From Xenococcus sp. MO_188.B8 (GTDB taxonomy: Bacteria > Cyanobacteriota > Cyanobacteriia > Cyanobacteriales > Xenococcaceae): a DNA stretch of 48,894 nt. Positions within the stretch are counted from its first letter, which is position 1. Each line of letters starts with the position of its first letter. The position numbers and the translations under genes were made by a program. The stretch covers positions 1 to 48,894 of the forward strand of contig JASJDR010000028.1 in the NCBI GenBank assembly GCA_030065615.1. The letters run 5' to 3'. The notes beneath the pieces are model-generated. The model saw nothing but the letters and a program-made list of their open reading frames with translations. It had not been told where the DNA came from and searched no databases. Shown here piece after piece: positions 17,037 to 26,430 of the stretch.

Positions 17037-17740
17037 TTAAACGATCGCCGGTTCAGCCTGATTGTGACGAACCTGGAGAATTTCTGGATTATCTAAGCAA
17101 AATTGTTGGAAAGGAGTTGTATCTGGTGATTTTGCCCCTTCTTGATAAGTTGTTTCTGCTTCCAAATCTTCAACCAAAGCCCAAGCATCGATACACTCAG
17201 TTGAAGTTGCACCTTTGGTTTGAGCGATCGCAATCGCATTTTCAATTGCTTTGTCTAATTCTCGACGTAGCAAAGGTACTTTGGGATTTTCCAAAAAGTC
17301 TCCTTTATAGAGAATGTCGGCTTCGGAAACAATTCCCAATAAATCTTCTTGAATTACAGGCGCGATACGAACACCAGTTAGGGTAAATAACCGAGCTATA
17401 TATTCGACACCTAAATCAGGATTGATGACAATACAAGGTTTGGTCATGATTTCGTAGACTCGCATATTTGCTGAGTCCTTACCATAAGCCACTACCTTGT
17501 TGACAACATCGGTGTGGGTAACGATTCCGTAGGCATCTTGGTTATTGCTTACAGTAACAATTAAAGCGCGTAAGTTTTTGAATTTCATTAGCTTGACGAG
17601 CGACCCTGCCGCCCTAAAGGATACACCTTCGGATAAGGTTTCCTCGGCAAAGGAACGCGCGAGTTTACGGCTTCTGCTACCGTTGCCGAACCACGAATAG
17701 TAGCTACGTCGTCAGTCATAATATCAGATGCTTTTAACAT
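17037..17740 (-). pseudogene. CBS-pair + CP12 domain protein, split by a repeat insertion
   Basis: From ATG 17738-17740 the frame reads MLKASDIMTDDVATIRGSAT VAEAV, the start of a CBS domain. It then enters a 71-nt repeat (17593-17663) and stops as ...GRQGRSSS. After the insertion the frame resumes MKFKNLRALIVTVSN, then a second CBS domain (MTKPCIVINPDLGVEYIARL), then a CP12-like C-terminus (TSTECIDAWALVEDLEAE ... FCLDNPEI). Removing the 71 nt rejoins AEAV-KLMKFKN in frame. CBS pairs bind adenosine nucleotides; CP12 binds GAPDH/PRK and links redox state to the Calvin cycle. CBS-CP12 fusions are known in cyanobacteria. The part from ATG 17588 could still be translated alone, lacking the first CBS strands. 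Confidence 0.8.
17593..17663. repeat. 71-nt dispersed repeat inside the CBS-CP12 gene
   Basis: The boundaries follow from restoring the reading frame: CATTAGC on one side, TTTAC on the other. On the minus strand it begins CTCGCGCGTTCC, as at 12160-12171, and its other end (GACGAGCGACCC / GCCGCCCTAAAGG on the plus strand) resembles 21299-21320. It contains inverted segments (CCGAGGAAACC, CTTATCCGAAGG). No coding capacity of its own. Confidence 0.75.
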
Positions 17741-17856
17741 GACATTACAATCTCCACTATGTTGTGTGTTATTTGCAGTTAGCATTTACTTCTCCATTGG
17801 AAGAATAAATACTAACCGCATTTTGCACTCAACGTTTCCATTGAGTGAAACCTTGA

Positions 17857-18057
17857 TTACAGTCGCTTTGCATTTAAAGTCTTGGGAAGTTTCATATCAT
17901 CTATGAGATCTTTAAAAGACAACTGCCAACCATTTGCTAGGGTTAAAACTTCGCCTTCGGTCGTAGTGGTTTGCTCGACTACTTCTTCTTCCAAATCTTT
18001 CTTCGGGACATAAACAGATAAATGTCCCAGGTCGTTTTTATGTAACATTACTTTCAT
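17857..18057 (-). CDS. nifT: NifT/FixU protein
   Basis: The protein has 66 residues: MKVMLHKNDLGHLSVYVPKK then DLEEEVV, a short variable loop, TLANGWQLSFKDLIDD and a C-terminus LPKTLNAKRL. This is the NifT signature (VYVPKKDLEE, LANGW) and the normal length. NifT is a small beta-barrel-like protein of nif clusters; mutants usually have little phenotype, and a role in nitrogenase maturation is assumed. It lies 40 bp downstream of nifV on the same strand. Confidence 0.95.
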   Translation of the reverse strand: MKVMLHKNDLGHLSVYVPKKDLEEEVVEQTTTTEGEVLTLANGWQLSFKDLIDDMKLPKTLNAKRL

Positions 18058-18097
18058 TAGTTTTTACTCCCGGCTTTGGTTTTTATTGGTTAAAGGA

Positions 18098-19213
18098 CTA
18101 ATTAACTGTGGGGATTAAATTTAATAACTCGTCTGGTGTTAAGCTGCGTTTCAATTCAACCGATAAGTCTTGTACTGCATCCACAAGCGATCGCGTTTCT
18201 TCTAAACTCAGAGCAATGCCATATTGTTGTAAAAAGTTAGTAACCAGATGTTTACCAGAATGCTTACCAATGACTAAACGCCGTTTTCTTCCAACTTCTT
18301 CAGGATTGAATGGTTCGTAGGTAGTAGGATTTTTCAGGACTCCATGTCCGTGAATACCAGATTCATGAGCAAAAGCATTCTCACCCACGATCGCTTTCCA
18401 GGGGGGAACATCGCAACCAGAAGCTTGAACTATGAATTTTGATATTTCTTGAAATCGTTGGGTATCAATACCAATATTGATCCCATAGATCCTATGAAGT
18501 GCCATGACTACTTCTTCTAAAGCAGCATTACCCGCTCTTTCTCCCAAACCATTAACAGTAGTATTAACCGAAGTTGCTCCTGCCCTGATCCCAGCTAAAG
18601 CATTGGCTGTCGCCATGCCAAAGTCATTGTGAGTGTGCATCTCTACAGGAATAGTTAGCTTAGTGACTAGCTGCTGTACTTTTTTATAGGTCGTTAAAGG
18701 ATCAAGAATTCCTACCGTATCGCAAAAACGAAAACGGGATGCTCCCCAATCTTGAGCAGCTAATGCCATATCCAGCAAAAAGCTTTCATCAGCACGGGAA
18801 GAGTCTTCGCCGCCGACAGAAATATATAAACCGCGATCGCGAGCATAACTGATTGTGTCTCGCAGTCGATTCCAAACTAGCTGACAATTACCTTGAAATT
18901 TAACATCAATTTGGATTGGGGAAACGGGAATGGATATATGCACCCTCTGTAAACCGCAAGCCAGAGATGCATCAATATCCGAACGCACTGCGCGATTCCA
19001 GCCAGTAAGCTTGGTTTTTAAACCGAGTTTGACGATCTCAATAATTGCTGCTTTTTCCTTCCCTCCCATTGCTGGAATACCTACTTCCAGCTCCTGAACA
19101 CCAATAGTATCCATTAGGGTAGCAAAGACAAGTTTTTCTGCCAAAGTAAAAGCAACTCCTGCTGCTTGTTCCCCATCCCGCAAAGTTGTATCGTTAATCT
19201 GAATAGAAGGCAT
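18098..19213 (-). CDS. nifV: homocitrate synthase NifV
   Basis: The protein has 371 residues from ATG 19211-19213, chosen because GAGGAAAAT precedes it and MPSIQINDTTLRDGEQAAGV is the family start. Active-site features are INDTTLRDGEQ, the metal-binding VEMHTHNDFGMA (HxH) and VNTTVNGLGERAGNAALEE. NifV condenses acetyl-CoA and 2-oxoglutarate to homocitrate, the organic ligand of FeMo-co. The isopropylmalate synthase (LeuA) family is related, but this protein lacks LeuA's long C-terminal regulatory domain and sits in a nif cluster, so NifV is clear. Confidence 0.95.
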   Translation of the reverse strand: MPSIQINDTTLRDGEQAAGVAFTLAEKLVFATLMDTIGVQELEVGIPAMGGKEKAAIIEIVKLGLKTKLTGWNRAVRSDIDASLACGLQRVHISIPVSPIQIDVKFQGNCQLVWNRLRDTISYARDRGLYISVGGEDSSRADESFLLDMALAAQDWGASRFRFCDTVGILDPLTTYKKVQQLVTKLTIPVEMHTHNDFGMATANALAGIRAGATSVNTTVNGLGERAGNAALEEVVMALHRIYGINIGIDTQRFQEISKFIVQASGCDVPPWKAIVGENAFAHESGIHGHGVLKNPTTYEPFNPEEVGRKRRLVIGKHSGKHLVTNFLQQYGIALSLEETRSLVDAVQDLSVELKRSLTPDELLNLIPTVN

Positions 19214-19250
19214 AACATTTTCCTCAATAATTAAGAGTGTTAACGGCGAT

Positions 19251-19448
19251 CTAATTGTGACTTTCCAACCAATCAAAGAGGAGGTCTAATCCTGGTCGGG
19301 AGACTAAACCGTATTGCCAGAGCAACATTGGGATAGGCGCATTCAATTCCTCTTGTTTTTGCATAACTAAAGAAATTTCAGCAGAAGATATCGTCAACTC
19401 CTCTTGTAAAAACCGACCTAATTCCGTAACTTGAAAATTAAATTTCAT
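19251..19448 (-). CDS. DUF2949 family small protein
   Basis: The protein has 65 residues: FNFQVTELGRFLQEELTISS, then IPMLLWQYGLVSRPGLDLLFDWLE. The pattern L-x-F-L-x-E-E-L-x-I-S near the N-terminus and P-M-x-L-W-Q-Y-G-L near the C-terminus is typical of the cyanobacterial DUF2949 family, of unknown function. AAGGAT lies about 8 bp before the ATG. The stop is 37 bp upstream of nifV, so the two are probably co-transcribed. Confidence 0.75.
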   Translation of the reverse strand: MKFNFQVTELGRFLQEELTISSAEISLVMQKQEELNAPIPMLLWQYGLVSRPGLDLLFDWLESHN

Positions 19449-19546
19449 GATTTTTTATCCTTAGCTACTTGTCATCAGTCATTAGTCATTCGTCCTTCGT
19501 TTTTGTATAAAACCAATGACCAACGACAACGACTAATGACCAACGA

Positions 19547-20089
19547 CTATTTCCCAACAAACTCTAAAGTTAAGCTGTCGGTAGCTAGGAAGTGATCTAG
19601 ATGGAAGGCTCTTTCTTCAGTAGCTAGGAGAATTTGCTCGAATAGATAACGGGTAGCGCGATCGCCTATGCTCTCTGCTTGAGCTGCTTGACGACGAATT
19701 AACTCAATAATTTTTTGTTCAGCAGCTAGATCGTTGACAATCATTTGCCGACAGTCAAAGATTCCGTCTTCTTCAGTTGTAAAGCAACAAAGTTCGGCTA
19801 GTTTGCTAAAGCTGGCTGCGGGAGTTCCCCCTAAACCATTTAACCGTTCGCCGATCTCATGGGCGTGACCAGTAACTGCTTCATAACTTTCTTGGAAATA
19901 TTCATGAAGGGAATAAAATTCCGAACCTTCTACGACAAAATGATGCTTTTGGTATTGCAGATATAGAGCTTGAAAACTTGCTAGGGCAATATTTAAGCCT
20001 TCGCACACAGGGATGACAACTTCTTTTTCTAAACCAATAGGATTATTGGCAACTTCTCCGAAAGATTGCAAAACTAATGTTTGTGTCAT
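19547..20089 (-). CDS. Dps-family ferritin-like protein
   Basis: The protein has 180 residues. The sequence [20 protein letters not shown] and [13 protein letters not shown], followed by [14 protein letters not shown], is the Dps/DpsA ferroxidase helix pair with the His and Asp/Glu ligands at the dimer interface. Dps stores iron and removes hydrogen peroxide in the cytoplasm. In a nif cluster it plausibly buffers iron and protects nitrogenase from peroxide. The mid-protein Cys pair (ELCCFTT) is unusual for the family in my memory. It lies between the DUF2949 gene and a small conserved gene, with heptamer repeats on both sides. Confidence 0.9.
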   Translation of the reverse strand: MTQTLVLQSFGEVANNPIGLEKEVVIPVCEGLNIALASFQALYLQYQKHHFVVEGSEFYSLHEYFQESYEAVTGHAHEIGERLNGLGGTPAASFSKLAELCCFTTEEDGIFDCRQMIVNDLAAEQKIIELIRRQAAQAESIGDRATRYLFEQILLATEERAFHLDHFLATDSLTLEFVGK

Positions 20090-20172
20090 GATTCTTTATT
20101 TGTAAGTCCCGTCAAGTGGGATAATAAGGTTAATATTTTTTGTCCTTTGTCATTCGTTGTTTAGATCGATGA

Positions 20173-20460
20173 CTAACGACTAACGACCATTGACCGATGA
20201 CTAATGACATCTAATTCCGTTGACCAGCATCGCTCCAGCCATGCAATTGATTCCGATCTCGTGTTGATGAATTGCTGTATCGTACTGCGGAGTAGAATGG
20301 CATGAATCCAACTATCAATTTCTACCCAGAGCGTTCCATCTTCGGGACACCAGCAGGGAATATTTAATTCTTGCAGGCGTCGATAAACGCTCCAGCGATC
20401 GCTACGATGAATTGTGGCTACCTGACTGACAAAGGCATCAGGACGAATGAATTTGTACAT
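20173..20460 (-). CDS. small conserved protein next to nifP (Asr1405/Asl0597-like)
   Basis: The protein has 95 residues: MYKFIRPDAFVSQVATIHRS, then RWSVYRRLQELNIPCWCPED and LWVEIDSWIHAILLRSTIQQ. Size and position directly after the serine acetyltransferase gene (4 bp apart) match, as far as I recall, the Anabaena asr1405-type family. No catalytic motif is seen; CWCP offers two cysteines. The C-terminal residues SHRSMVVSR are coded by heptamer repeats, so the natural end is probably earlier. The family name is tentative. Confidence 0.6.
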   Translation of the reverse strand: MYKFIRPDAFVSQVATIHRSDRWSVYRRLQELNIPCWCPEDGTLWVEIDSWIHAILLRSTIQQFINTRSESIAWLERCWSTELDVISHRSMVVSR

Positions 20461-20464
20461 GATT

Positions 20465-21181
20465 TTAAGGTTGATAGGGGGGGAATTTCTGTATCTGTTG
20501 TTCCAAACTCTCGATGCGATCGATTAAAGAACGAATGATATTAGCTTCTGGATCGGGTAATTTTCCATGTTCGAGGGGACAGCCATGACCAGTTCGGGAG
20601 ACAATACGACCCGGAATACCGACTACTGTCGAATCATCTGGGACATCTCGCAGCACGATCGAACCTGCGCCTACGCGAACATTATTACCAATATTAATAT
20701 TGCCTAAAATTTTTGCGCCTGCACCTACAACAACGTTTTTTGCTAAAGTCGGATGGCGTTTTCCTGTTTGTTTTCCTGTTCCACCCAAGGTGACGTTTTG
20801 GTAGATTAAACAGTAGTCTCCTATTACCGCAGTCTCACCAATGACTACTCCCATGCCGTGATCGATAAACACTCCTTTACCAATAGTTGCCCCAGGATGA
20901 ATTTCAATTCCTGTGAGAAATCTGCCCAAATGAGATAAAAAACGTGGCAAGAGAGGAACTTGATTATGCCACAGCCAGTTAGCTATGCGATGTAATGCTA
21001 GAGCATGAACGCCAGGGTAACAAATTAGCACCTCTAACCAATTATTGGCTGCTGGATCGCGATCGAAGATAATCTGAAAATCTTCCCAAAGAGTTGTTTG
21101 CCAAGGCATGTTTGCTAATAATATATTTTGGCTGCTACGCTTTAGCTCTCGTTTTATGTCAATAGTTAGTGGCTGCTGCAT
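20465..21181 (-). CDS. cysE: serine O-acetyltransferase (NifP-type CysE)
   Basis: The protein has 238 residues. A helical N-terminal domain ([20 protein letters not shown]) precedes a left-handed beta-helix of hexapeptide repeats ([54 protein letters not shown]) and the acetyl-CoA loop [12 protein letters not shown]. It makes O-acetylserine for CysK. In cyanobacterial nif clusters this gene is called nifP and supports high cysteine demand. The ATG at 21181 is preceded by AAAGGAC, a heptamer repeat that doubles as ribosome binding site. It is probably the first gene of the minus-strand run, transcribed divergently from nifB. Confidence 0.92.
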   Translation of the reverse strand: MQQPLTIDIKRELKRSSQNILLANMPWQTTLWEDFQIIFDRDPAANNWLEVLICYPGVHALALHRIANWLWHNQVPLLPRFLSHLGRFLTGIEIHPGATIGKGVFIDHGMGVVIGETAVIGDYCLIYQNVTLGGTGKQTGKRHPTLAKNVVVGAGAKILGNINIGNNVRVGAGSIVLRDVPDDSTVVGIPGRIVSRTGHGCPLEHGKLPDPEANIIRSLIDRIESLEQQIQKFPPYQP

Positions 21182-21420
21182 TGTTTGTCCTTTGTCCTTC
21201 GTCTTTAGTTATTTATAGTTTTTTCTCTCTTGGTGCGCGCTTCCTTGTCTCACACTAAGCGAGATAAACCCCAAACTATGCGGGATAAACGCCTAACGCC
21301 GCCCTAACCCTAAAGGGTACCGCTCCGCATAAGGATACCGCTACGCATAACGTGGGCTCGCTCGCCAATGACCAATGACTAATGACCAATGACCAATGAC
21401 TAACTCCATGTAATGCTTAT
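21182..21420. repeat. heptamer repeats with a composite GC-rich dispersed repeat
   Basis: The repeat end CTCTCTTGGTGCGCG (21225-21239) is followed by several short inverted segments (GCGAGATAAAC/GCGGGATAAAC; CCTAAAGGGTACCGCTCCGC; GGATACCGCTACGC) and by tandem CCAATGA/CTAATGA heptamers at about 21365-21408. The segment 21299-21320 resembles one end of the insertion in the CBS-CP12 gene. Confidence 0.7.
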
Positions 21421-22036
21421 ATCAATACCCTTAATTTTGTCTTCGACGATGGGCAAAGGTTAGATTCATTAAATTTATTAAATTGCACTCACTAAATTGA
21501 AAACTGAGAGTAGATAATGTTTTTCTAGATTTATAAGTTTTTCTTGGGGTAGATCTGTGAGTATTTTTTCTCCTGGAGCTGAGTATTATTCAGTAACGCT
21601 ATTAGTATTTGTTACTTAAGGCTCTATTTCACAGAACCTTGTCAAACTGAGCAATAGATTAAAATCTTTCGCCCAAAAATGAGGTACTCACAAAGGCATC
21701 AGAAGTTAAACAAACAGAACTCAGTCGGTATCTGGTTTGTAGCCTTTGTTACAGTTTTTCACAACCTTCAAGTTGTCTCTATCAAACTCAGAAAAAAAAT
21801 AATGTTATTTTAGATACAGATTCGAGACAGAAACCGAATTTTGGTCTTGGTCTCGCAACAGAAATTGAATTCCGCAATGTTTCTGGAGAGGTCTGACAAG
21901 CCTACTCCAATTTTTTTGTCTTTTTCTAGAAAGTGATAGATATCTCAACGCTATTAGTGCTGAGCAACATTTTTGGGAAATCTAATACAAAAAAAAGAAA
22001 AGAAGTTTGGAGCTAGAAAAGAACCTTTTACAGTGA
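21421..22036. promoter_or_regulatory. divergent nifP-nifB regulatory region, left part
   Basis: No gene is present. By analogy with other non-heterocystous cyanobacteria the CnfR-dependent nifP promoter should lie here, reading leftward. I cannot identify a specific binding site. The RAYT remnant at 22037-22438 has been inserted between the nifP and nifB sides. Confidence 0.35.
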
Positions 22037-22438
22037 ATGAGAAGAAATTTCAAGGAAAATATCCAATTGGGGGAATTTGTGGTCATGCCTAACCACATTC
22101 ACGGGATTTTAATTTTGAATAACCCCCATAATCCTGGTAGAGACGTAGCATGCTACGTCTCTACCACCAATAACGGTACCGATAGCGCCAATCCAAATAC
22201 CCGATTAATCGTTTGTAATCGGTTTCAAAACCAGGGTAAAAATACCATTTCATCTATTGTTGGGAGATACAAATCGGCGGTGACAAAATATGCACGAAGA
22301 TTGGGGTTTGATTTTTACTGGCAATCTCGATTTCACGACCATATTATTCGCAACGAAGAATCTTATTTTCAAATTGCTGAATATGTAATTAATAATCCTC
22401 TTAACTGGAGTGATAATTGTTTTTATAGCAAGGATTAA
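22037..22438 (+). pseudogene. REP-associated tyrosine transposase (RAYT, Y1 family), N-terminally truncated
   Basis: The frame reads FVVMPNHIHGILILNN with the HUH-type metal motif (HIH), then SIVGRYKSAVTKYARRLGF, DFYWQSRFHDHIIRNEES and AEYVINNPLNWSDN, the usual C-terminal order of RAYT/TnpA_REP proteins with the conserved YVINNP block. About 60 N-terminal residues that precede VVMPNHIHG in intact proteins are missing. The stretch after NNPHNPG contains a 30-bp perfect palindrome (22136-22165) read in frame, which is not part of the family. RAYTs mobilise short palindromic REP sequences. Confidence 0.85.
22136..22165. repeat. 30-bp perfect palindrome inside the RAYT remnant
   Basis: The arms are GGTAGAGACGTAGCA and its exact complement TGCTACGTCTCTACC, with no loop. 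The inner 28 bp align without gaps to 35227-35254 inside nifN, differing at three positions. It behaves as a dispersed REP-like unit. Confidence 0.9.
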
Positions 22439-23022
22439 AAAATTGATGAGTATCTGGATAACTGTATTTATGTGGGAAATAATCATCGTGATCGACAACT
22501 AAAGATAATTAAGGCGATCGCACTAAAATAGTAAGAAAAAGTTAAAAATGATACAAAATTAGATTTTATTGTTATATTTACTACTAGGGAAAAACAAATA
22601 AATAAAGGACAAAAGACAAACAACACATTGAGTGCAGAAAATTCCCAGAGAGAAAAAATCGCTACAGTTCTTTTAATCATTGGTGTTAACTGAATTTTTT
22701 GTCGAGTGGGGCAAATACCAGAGTCTTAGAAAATAAATACTAACCCCCCATCAGTAAAATACTAGAACCCCATACCCCAAAAAAATTTTTACTCCTTATC
22801 AGCTATTGGTTTAAAGGCTTGAGTACCGTTTAAGGAATTCAATGAAACTAACCGAGTGCAGATGGTCGATTCAGCAAAAATCCGCATGATATAACTTTCA
22901 TAACGTCATCGAACATCTGAATTTTACTCAAGATAAATCAGAAAAATTTAGAGTTTGATATCACAGTATTTCAATTTTCAATTTCTGTCTCAGTCAACAT
23001 TATATTTGCGGAATTCAATTTA
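22439..23022 (+). promoter_or_regulatory. nifB upstream region
   Basis: This 580-bp AT-rich stretch has no gene. It should hold the nifB promoter and CnfR site(s). GGAATTCAAT occurs twice, at 22836-22845 and 23009-23018, the second ending just before the nifB ATG. I see no clear ribosome binding site and no NtcA consensus. Confidence 0.4.
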
Positions 23023-24456
23023 ATGTCACCATCTACCAGCACCGTCTTAGCACCAGAATCTAAGGCTAAAACTAAAAAATCTTCTAAAGGCTGTGGTTGT
23101 AGTTCCACTACTCCCCAACAGGTCGATCCCAAAATTCAAGAAAGAATTGAAAAACATCCCTGTTACAGCGAAGAAGCACATCACCATTATGCAAGGATGC
23201 ACGTAGCAGTCGCACCTGCTTGTAATATTCAGTGTAATTTTTGCAATCGTAAGTATGACTGTGCTAATGAAAGTCGTCCTGGGGTAGTTAGCGAACTACT
23301 TACACCCGAAGAAGCAGCACATAAAGTTCTGGTAATTGCGGGTAAAATTCCTCAAATGACAGTTCTGGGCATTGCTGGTCCTGGCGATCCTTTAGCAAAT
23401 CCCAAGCAAACTTTCCGTACCTTTGAATTAATTGCCGACAAAGCACCAGATATCAAACTTTGTTTGTCGACTAATGGGTTAATGCTTCCGGATCACGTGC
23501 AAAAAATCAAAGATTTAAATGTAGATCACGTCACCATGACCATTAATATGGTTGACCCCGAAGTAGGAACCAAAATCTATCCTTGGGTGCGTTACAATCG
23601 CAAACGTTGGAAAGGAGTAGAAGCAGCTCAGTTACTTCACGAACGGCAGATGGAAGGCTTACAGGCATTACAAGAAGCCGATATTCTCTGCAAAGTTAAC
23701 TCGGTCATGATTCCAGGGATTAACGACGAACATTTGGTAGAAGTAGACGAAGTTATTCGTTCTAAGGGTGCGTTTCTACACAATATTATGCCCCTAATTT
23801 CTGCCCCCGAACATGGCACTTACTTTGGTTTAACTGGACAAAGAGGTCCCACACCCAAAGAGTTAAAAGCTTTACAAGATAATTGTTCGGGCAACATGAA
23901 GATGATGCGTCACTGTCGCCAATGTCGTGCCGATGCTGTTGGTTTGCTAGGTGAAGATCGTTCTCAGGAATTTACTAAAGAGAAATTCCTAGAAATGACT
24001 CCTGAATATAATCTCGAAAAACGCCAAGAAGTTCACGCAGGTATCAAACAAATTAAAGATGCTATGCAAGCTGCTAAAGCAGAACGAGCAGCTAAAAAGC
24101 AAAAACAAGCTGGCAAGAAAATCTTAGTTGCCGTAGCAACTAAAGGTGGTGGTGTAGTTAATCAACATTTTGGCCATGCCAAAGAGTTCCAAATCTTTGA
24201 AGTTGATGGAGTAGAAGCCAAATTTGTCGGACATCGTAAAGTAGATCATTATTGTCAAGGTGGTTACGGTGAAGAAGCAACTCTAGACAATATTATTGGT
24301 GCAATCAAAGATTGCAAAGCCGTACTCGCTTCTAAGATTGGGGATTGTCCTCAAGGAATGCTGCGAGAAGCTGGAGTAGAGCCAGTTCAAGGTTACGATA
24401 CCATTGACAAGATTGCTTTGGAATATTACGAAAAACAGTTTGCTGTTAGTCATTAG
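23023..24456 (+). CDS. nifB: NifB, FeMo-co precursor (NifB-co) synthase
   Basis: The protein has 477 residues. Radical-SAM cysteines are C67, C71 and C74 ([16 protein letters not shown]), preceded by [20 protein letters not shown], with the [18 protein letters not shown] segment that binds further Fe-S clusters. From about residue 365 ([20 protein letters not shown]) a NifX/NafY-like domain is fused. NifB joins two 4Fe-4S clusters with a carbide to form the 8Fe-9S NifB cofactor. First gene of the plus-strand nif run. The N-terminal tail SSKGCGCSS adds two cysteines of unclear role. Confidence 0.98.
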   Translation: MSPSTSTVLAPESKAKTKKSSKGCGCSSTTPQQVDPKIQERIEKHPCYSEEAHHHYARMHVAVAPACNIQCNFCNRKYDCANESRPGVVSELLTPEEAAHKVLVIAGKIPQMTVLGIAGPGDPLANPKQTFRTFELIADKAPDIKLCLSTNGLMLPDHVQKIKDLNVDHVTMTINMVDPEVGTKIYPWVRYNRKRWKGVEAAQLLHERQMEGLQALQEADILCKVNSVMIPGINDEHLVEVDEVIRSKGAFLHNIMPLISAPEHGTYFGLTGQRGPTPKELKALQDNCSGNMKMMRHCRQCRADAVGLLGEDRSQEFTKEKFLEMTPEYNLEKRQEVHAGIKQIKDAMQAAKAERAAKKQKQAGKKILVAVATKGGGVVNQHFGHAKEFQIFEVDGVEAKFVGHRKVDHYCQGGYGEEATLDNIIGAIKDCKAVLASKIGDCPQGMLREAGVEPVQGYDTIDKIALEYYEKQFAVSH

Positions 24457-24521
24457 TTCACTAGTCATTGGTTTTTAGTTTAATAACCAGTGACGGAGGA
24501 CAAATACCAGAGGACAAAATC

Positions 24522-24731
24522 ATGATTAACATTTCTCAGAAAACTAGAACAAGCGATCGCTATCACTTTAAAGATTATCAAGAAGTAACAAAGCAAAAAT
24601 ATAGTATTGTTTCTCCCACTCATAGTCTTTGTAGTAATTGTTCTGACTATTATAAAGAGCCTCCCTGTCAAAATAACCTTACTACCGATAGTGGTTGCTT
24701 TCCTAGCCTCACTAGCCTAGATCAAAATTAA
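24522..24731 (+). CDS. small cysteine-containing protein between nifB and fdxN
   Basis: The protein has 69 residues from ATG 24522, preceded by AGAGGAC (heptamer repeat acting as ribosome site); an upstream extension from 24468 is repeat-coded and unlikely. The sequence carries CSNCSDYYKEPPCQNN and one more Cys (SGCF), four cysteines in the C-terminal half that could bind a metal or Fe-S cluster. It lies 14 bp before fdxN and surely shares its transcript. No family recognised. Confidence 0.65.
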   Translation: MINISQKTRTSDRYHFKDYQEVTKQKYSIVSPTHSLCSNCSDYYKEPPCQNNLTTDSGCFPSLTSLDQN

Positions 24732-24745
24732 GTAGGAGTAAGACC

Positions 24746-25108
24746 ATGACTTACACCATCTCTCCTCAATGTATCGCTTGTGAAAATTGTTTGCCATACT
24801 GTCCCACGGGGGCAATTAATAAAAACGAAAACGGCAAATTCTCTATTGATTCGGATCTCTGTAATGATTGCGTTGGTTCTTATGGCGTAGCTCAATGCGT
24901 AGCAAGCTGCCCTACCTCGAACAGTTGTACCCCTAGTATCTCTAGTTTGATTAAATCGGCTCAAACAAATACTGCTAATTATTGGGATAACTGGTTTGCA
25001 ACTTACGACAATCTGAAATCTCGACTTAAAGCCAAAAAAGAAACTCGATATTGGCAGCATTGGTTTAATACTTATTCCCAAAAATTAGACCTTCTGCTAA
25101 ATACTTAA
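24746..25108 (+). CDS. fdxN: FdxN-type 2[4Fe-4S] ferredoxin
   Basis: The protein has 120 residues: CIACENCLPYCPTGAI and CNDCVGSYGVAQCVASCP give two 4Fe-4S clusters, the second with the inserted loop of nif-type ferredoxins. GTAGGAGTAAGACC provides a ribosome site. FdxN between nifB and nifS is the classic order and it probably donates electrons to NifB. The C-terminal extension (WDNWFATYDNLKSRL, RYWQHWFNTYSQKL) is a pair of similar aromatic helices. The N-terminal ~60 residues resemble the ferredoxin part of CnfR in this window. Confidence 0.95.
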   Translation: MTYTISPQCIACENCLPYCPTGAINKNENGKFSIDSDLCNDCVGSYGVAQCVASCPTSNSCTPSISSLIKSAQTNTANYWDNWFATYDNLKSRLKAKKETRYWQHWFNTYSQKLDLLLNT

Positions 25109-25158
25109 AACCTCGAATTGATTAAAAAAGTTACGGAATATTTAATGAGAAAAGAGCA

Positions 25159-26361
25159 ATGAACGACTGCATTTATCTCGATAACAATGCCACAACCAAA
25201 ATAGATGATGATGTTTTAGCAGCAATGCTACCCTATCTCAGTATCTATTACGGCAACCCTTCTAGCATGCATACTTTTGGCGGACAGGTTGGTCGCGCCG
25301 TTCGCCAAGCTAGATCTCAGGTCGCTTCTCTTTTGGGAGCAGAAGATTCAGAAATTATCTTTACCAGTTGCGGTACTGAAGGAGATAATGCAGCCATTCT
25401 CGCCGCGCTGAAAGCTCAACCCAATAAGAAACATATTATTACGACCGAAGTCGAGCATCCAGCAATCTTAAATCTGTGTAGAAAACTAGAGAAGGATGGT
25501 TATACTGTCACCTATCTATCGGTTAATGATCAGGGTCAACTAGATTTAGATGAACTAGAAGCCTCTTTAACTGGAAATACAGCAGTAGTTTCGGTCATGT
25601 ATGCCAACAACGAAACTGGTGTCATTTTTCCTATCGAACAAATCGGGCAAATAGTAAAAGAGTATAGCGCACTGTTCCATGTTGATGCGGTACAAGCTGT
25701 GGGTAAAATTCCCCTCAATATGAAAACTAGCACTATCGATATGCTGACTCTTTCTGGACATAAGATTCATGCTCCTAAAGGCATTGGTGCTTTATATGTG
25801 CGTAAAGGTGTGAGATTTCGACCCCTACTAGTTGGCGGACATCAAGAAAGAGGACGCAGAGGCGGCACAGAAAATGTAGCGGGCATAGTTGCGTTAGGTG
25901 AAGCTGCCAAGTTAGCACAGCAGCATTTGGCAGGTGTAGTCTGGGAAAAACGGTTGCGAGATAAATTAGAACAAGGCATTCTCAACAGTATTCCCAACAC
26001 AGTAATTAACGGCGATCCAGTTAATAGATTACCCAATACTACTAATATTGGCTTTAAATACATCGAAGGAGAGGCAATTTTACTTTCTCTCGATCAGTTC
26101 GGAATCTGTGCTTCTTCTGGTTCAGCTTGTACTTCTGGTTCTCTAGAACCTTCCCATGTACTAAGAGCTTTGGGACTACCCTATAGCGTTCTTCATGGCT
26201 CGATTCGCTTTAGTTTATCCCGTTATACTACCGAAGCAGAAATAGATCGCGTTTTAGAAGTTCTCCCAGGTATAATTGAGCGCCTTCGCGAACTTTCTCC
26301 CTTCAACAGCGATGATGCAGATTGGCTCAAAGAACAAGAGTCATTAGTCATTAGTCGTTAG
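25159..26361 (+). CDS. nifS: cysteine desulfurase NifS
   Basis: The protein has 400 residues. The PLP lysine is in LSGHKIHAPKGIG (about residue 200), the substrate region in GTENVAG, and the catalytic Cys in SSGSACTSG (about residue 325). The start MNDCIYLDNNATTKIDDDV is typical, with GAGAAAAGAGCA before the ATG. NifS moves sulfur from cysteine to NifU. The last residues ESLVISR and the stop are coded by heptamer repeats, as in cysK. The gene ends before a minus-strand insert that separates it from nifU. Confidence 0.98.
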   Translation: MNDCIYLDNNATTKIDDDVLAAMLPYLSIYYGNPSSMHTFGGQVGRAVRQARSQVASLLGAEDSEIIFTSCGTEGDNAAILAALKAQPNKKHIITTEVEHPAILNLCRKLEKDGYTVTYLSVNDQGQLDLDELEASLTGNTAVVSVMYANNETGVIFPIEQIGQIVKEYSALFHVDAVQAVGKIPLNMKTSTIDMLTLSGHKIHAPKGIGALYVRKGVRFRPLLVGGHQERGRRGGTENVAGIVALGEAAKLAQQHLAGVVWEKRLRDKLEQGILNSIPNTVINGDPVNRLPNTTNIGFKYIEGEAILLSLDQFGICASSGSACTSGSLEPSHVLRALGLPYSVLHGSIRFSLSRYTTEAEIDRVLEVLPGIIERLRELSPFNSDDADWLKEQESLVISR

Positions 26362-26430
26362 TCATTGGTCGTTGGTCATCAGATCAAAAACCAAGAACAA
26401 AGAACGAAGGACGAATGACAAATAACAAAA

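Noticed and set aside
22439-23022. NtcA-binding site upstream of nifB
   Set aside because: I found no GTA-N8-TAC with a suitable -10 box by eye.
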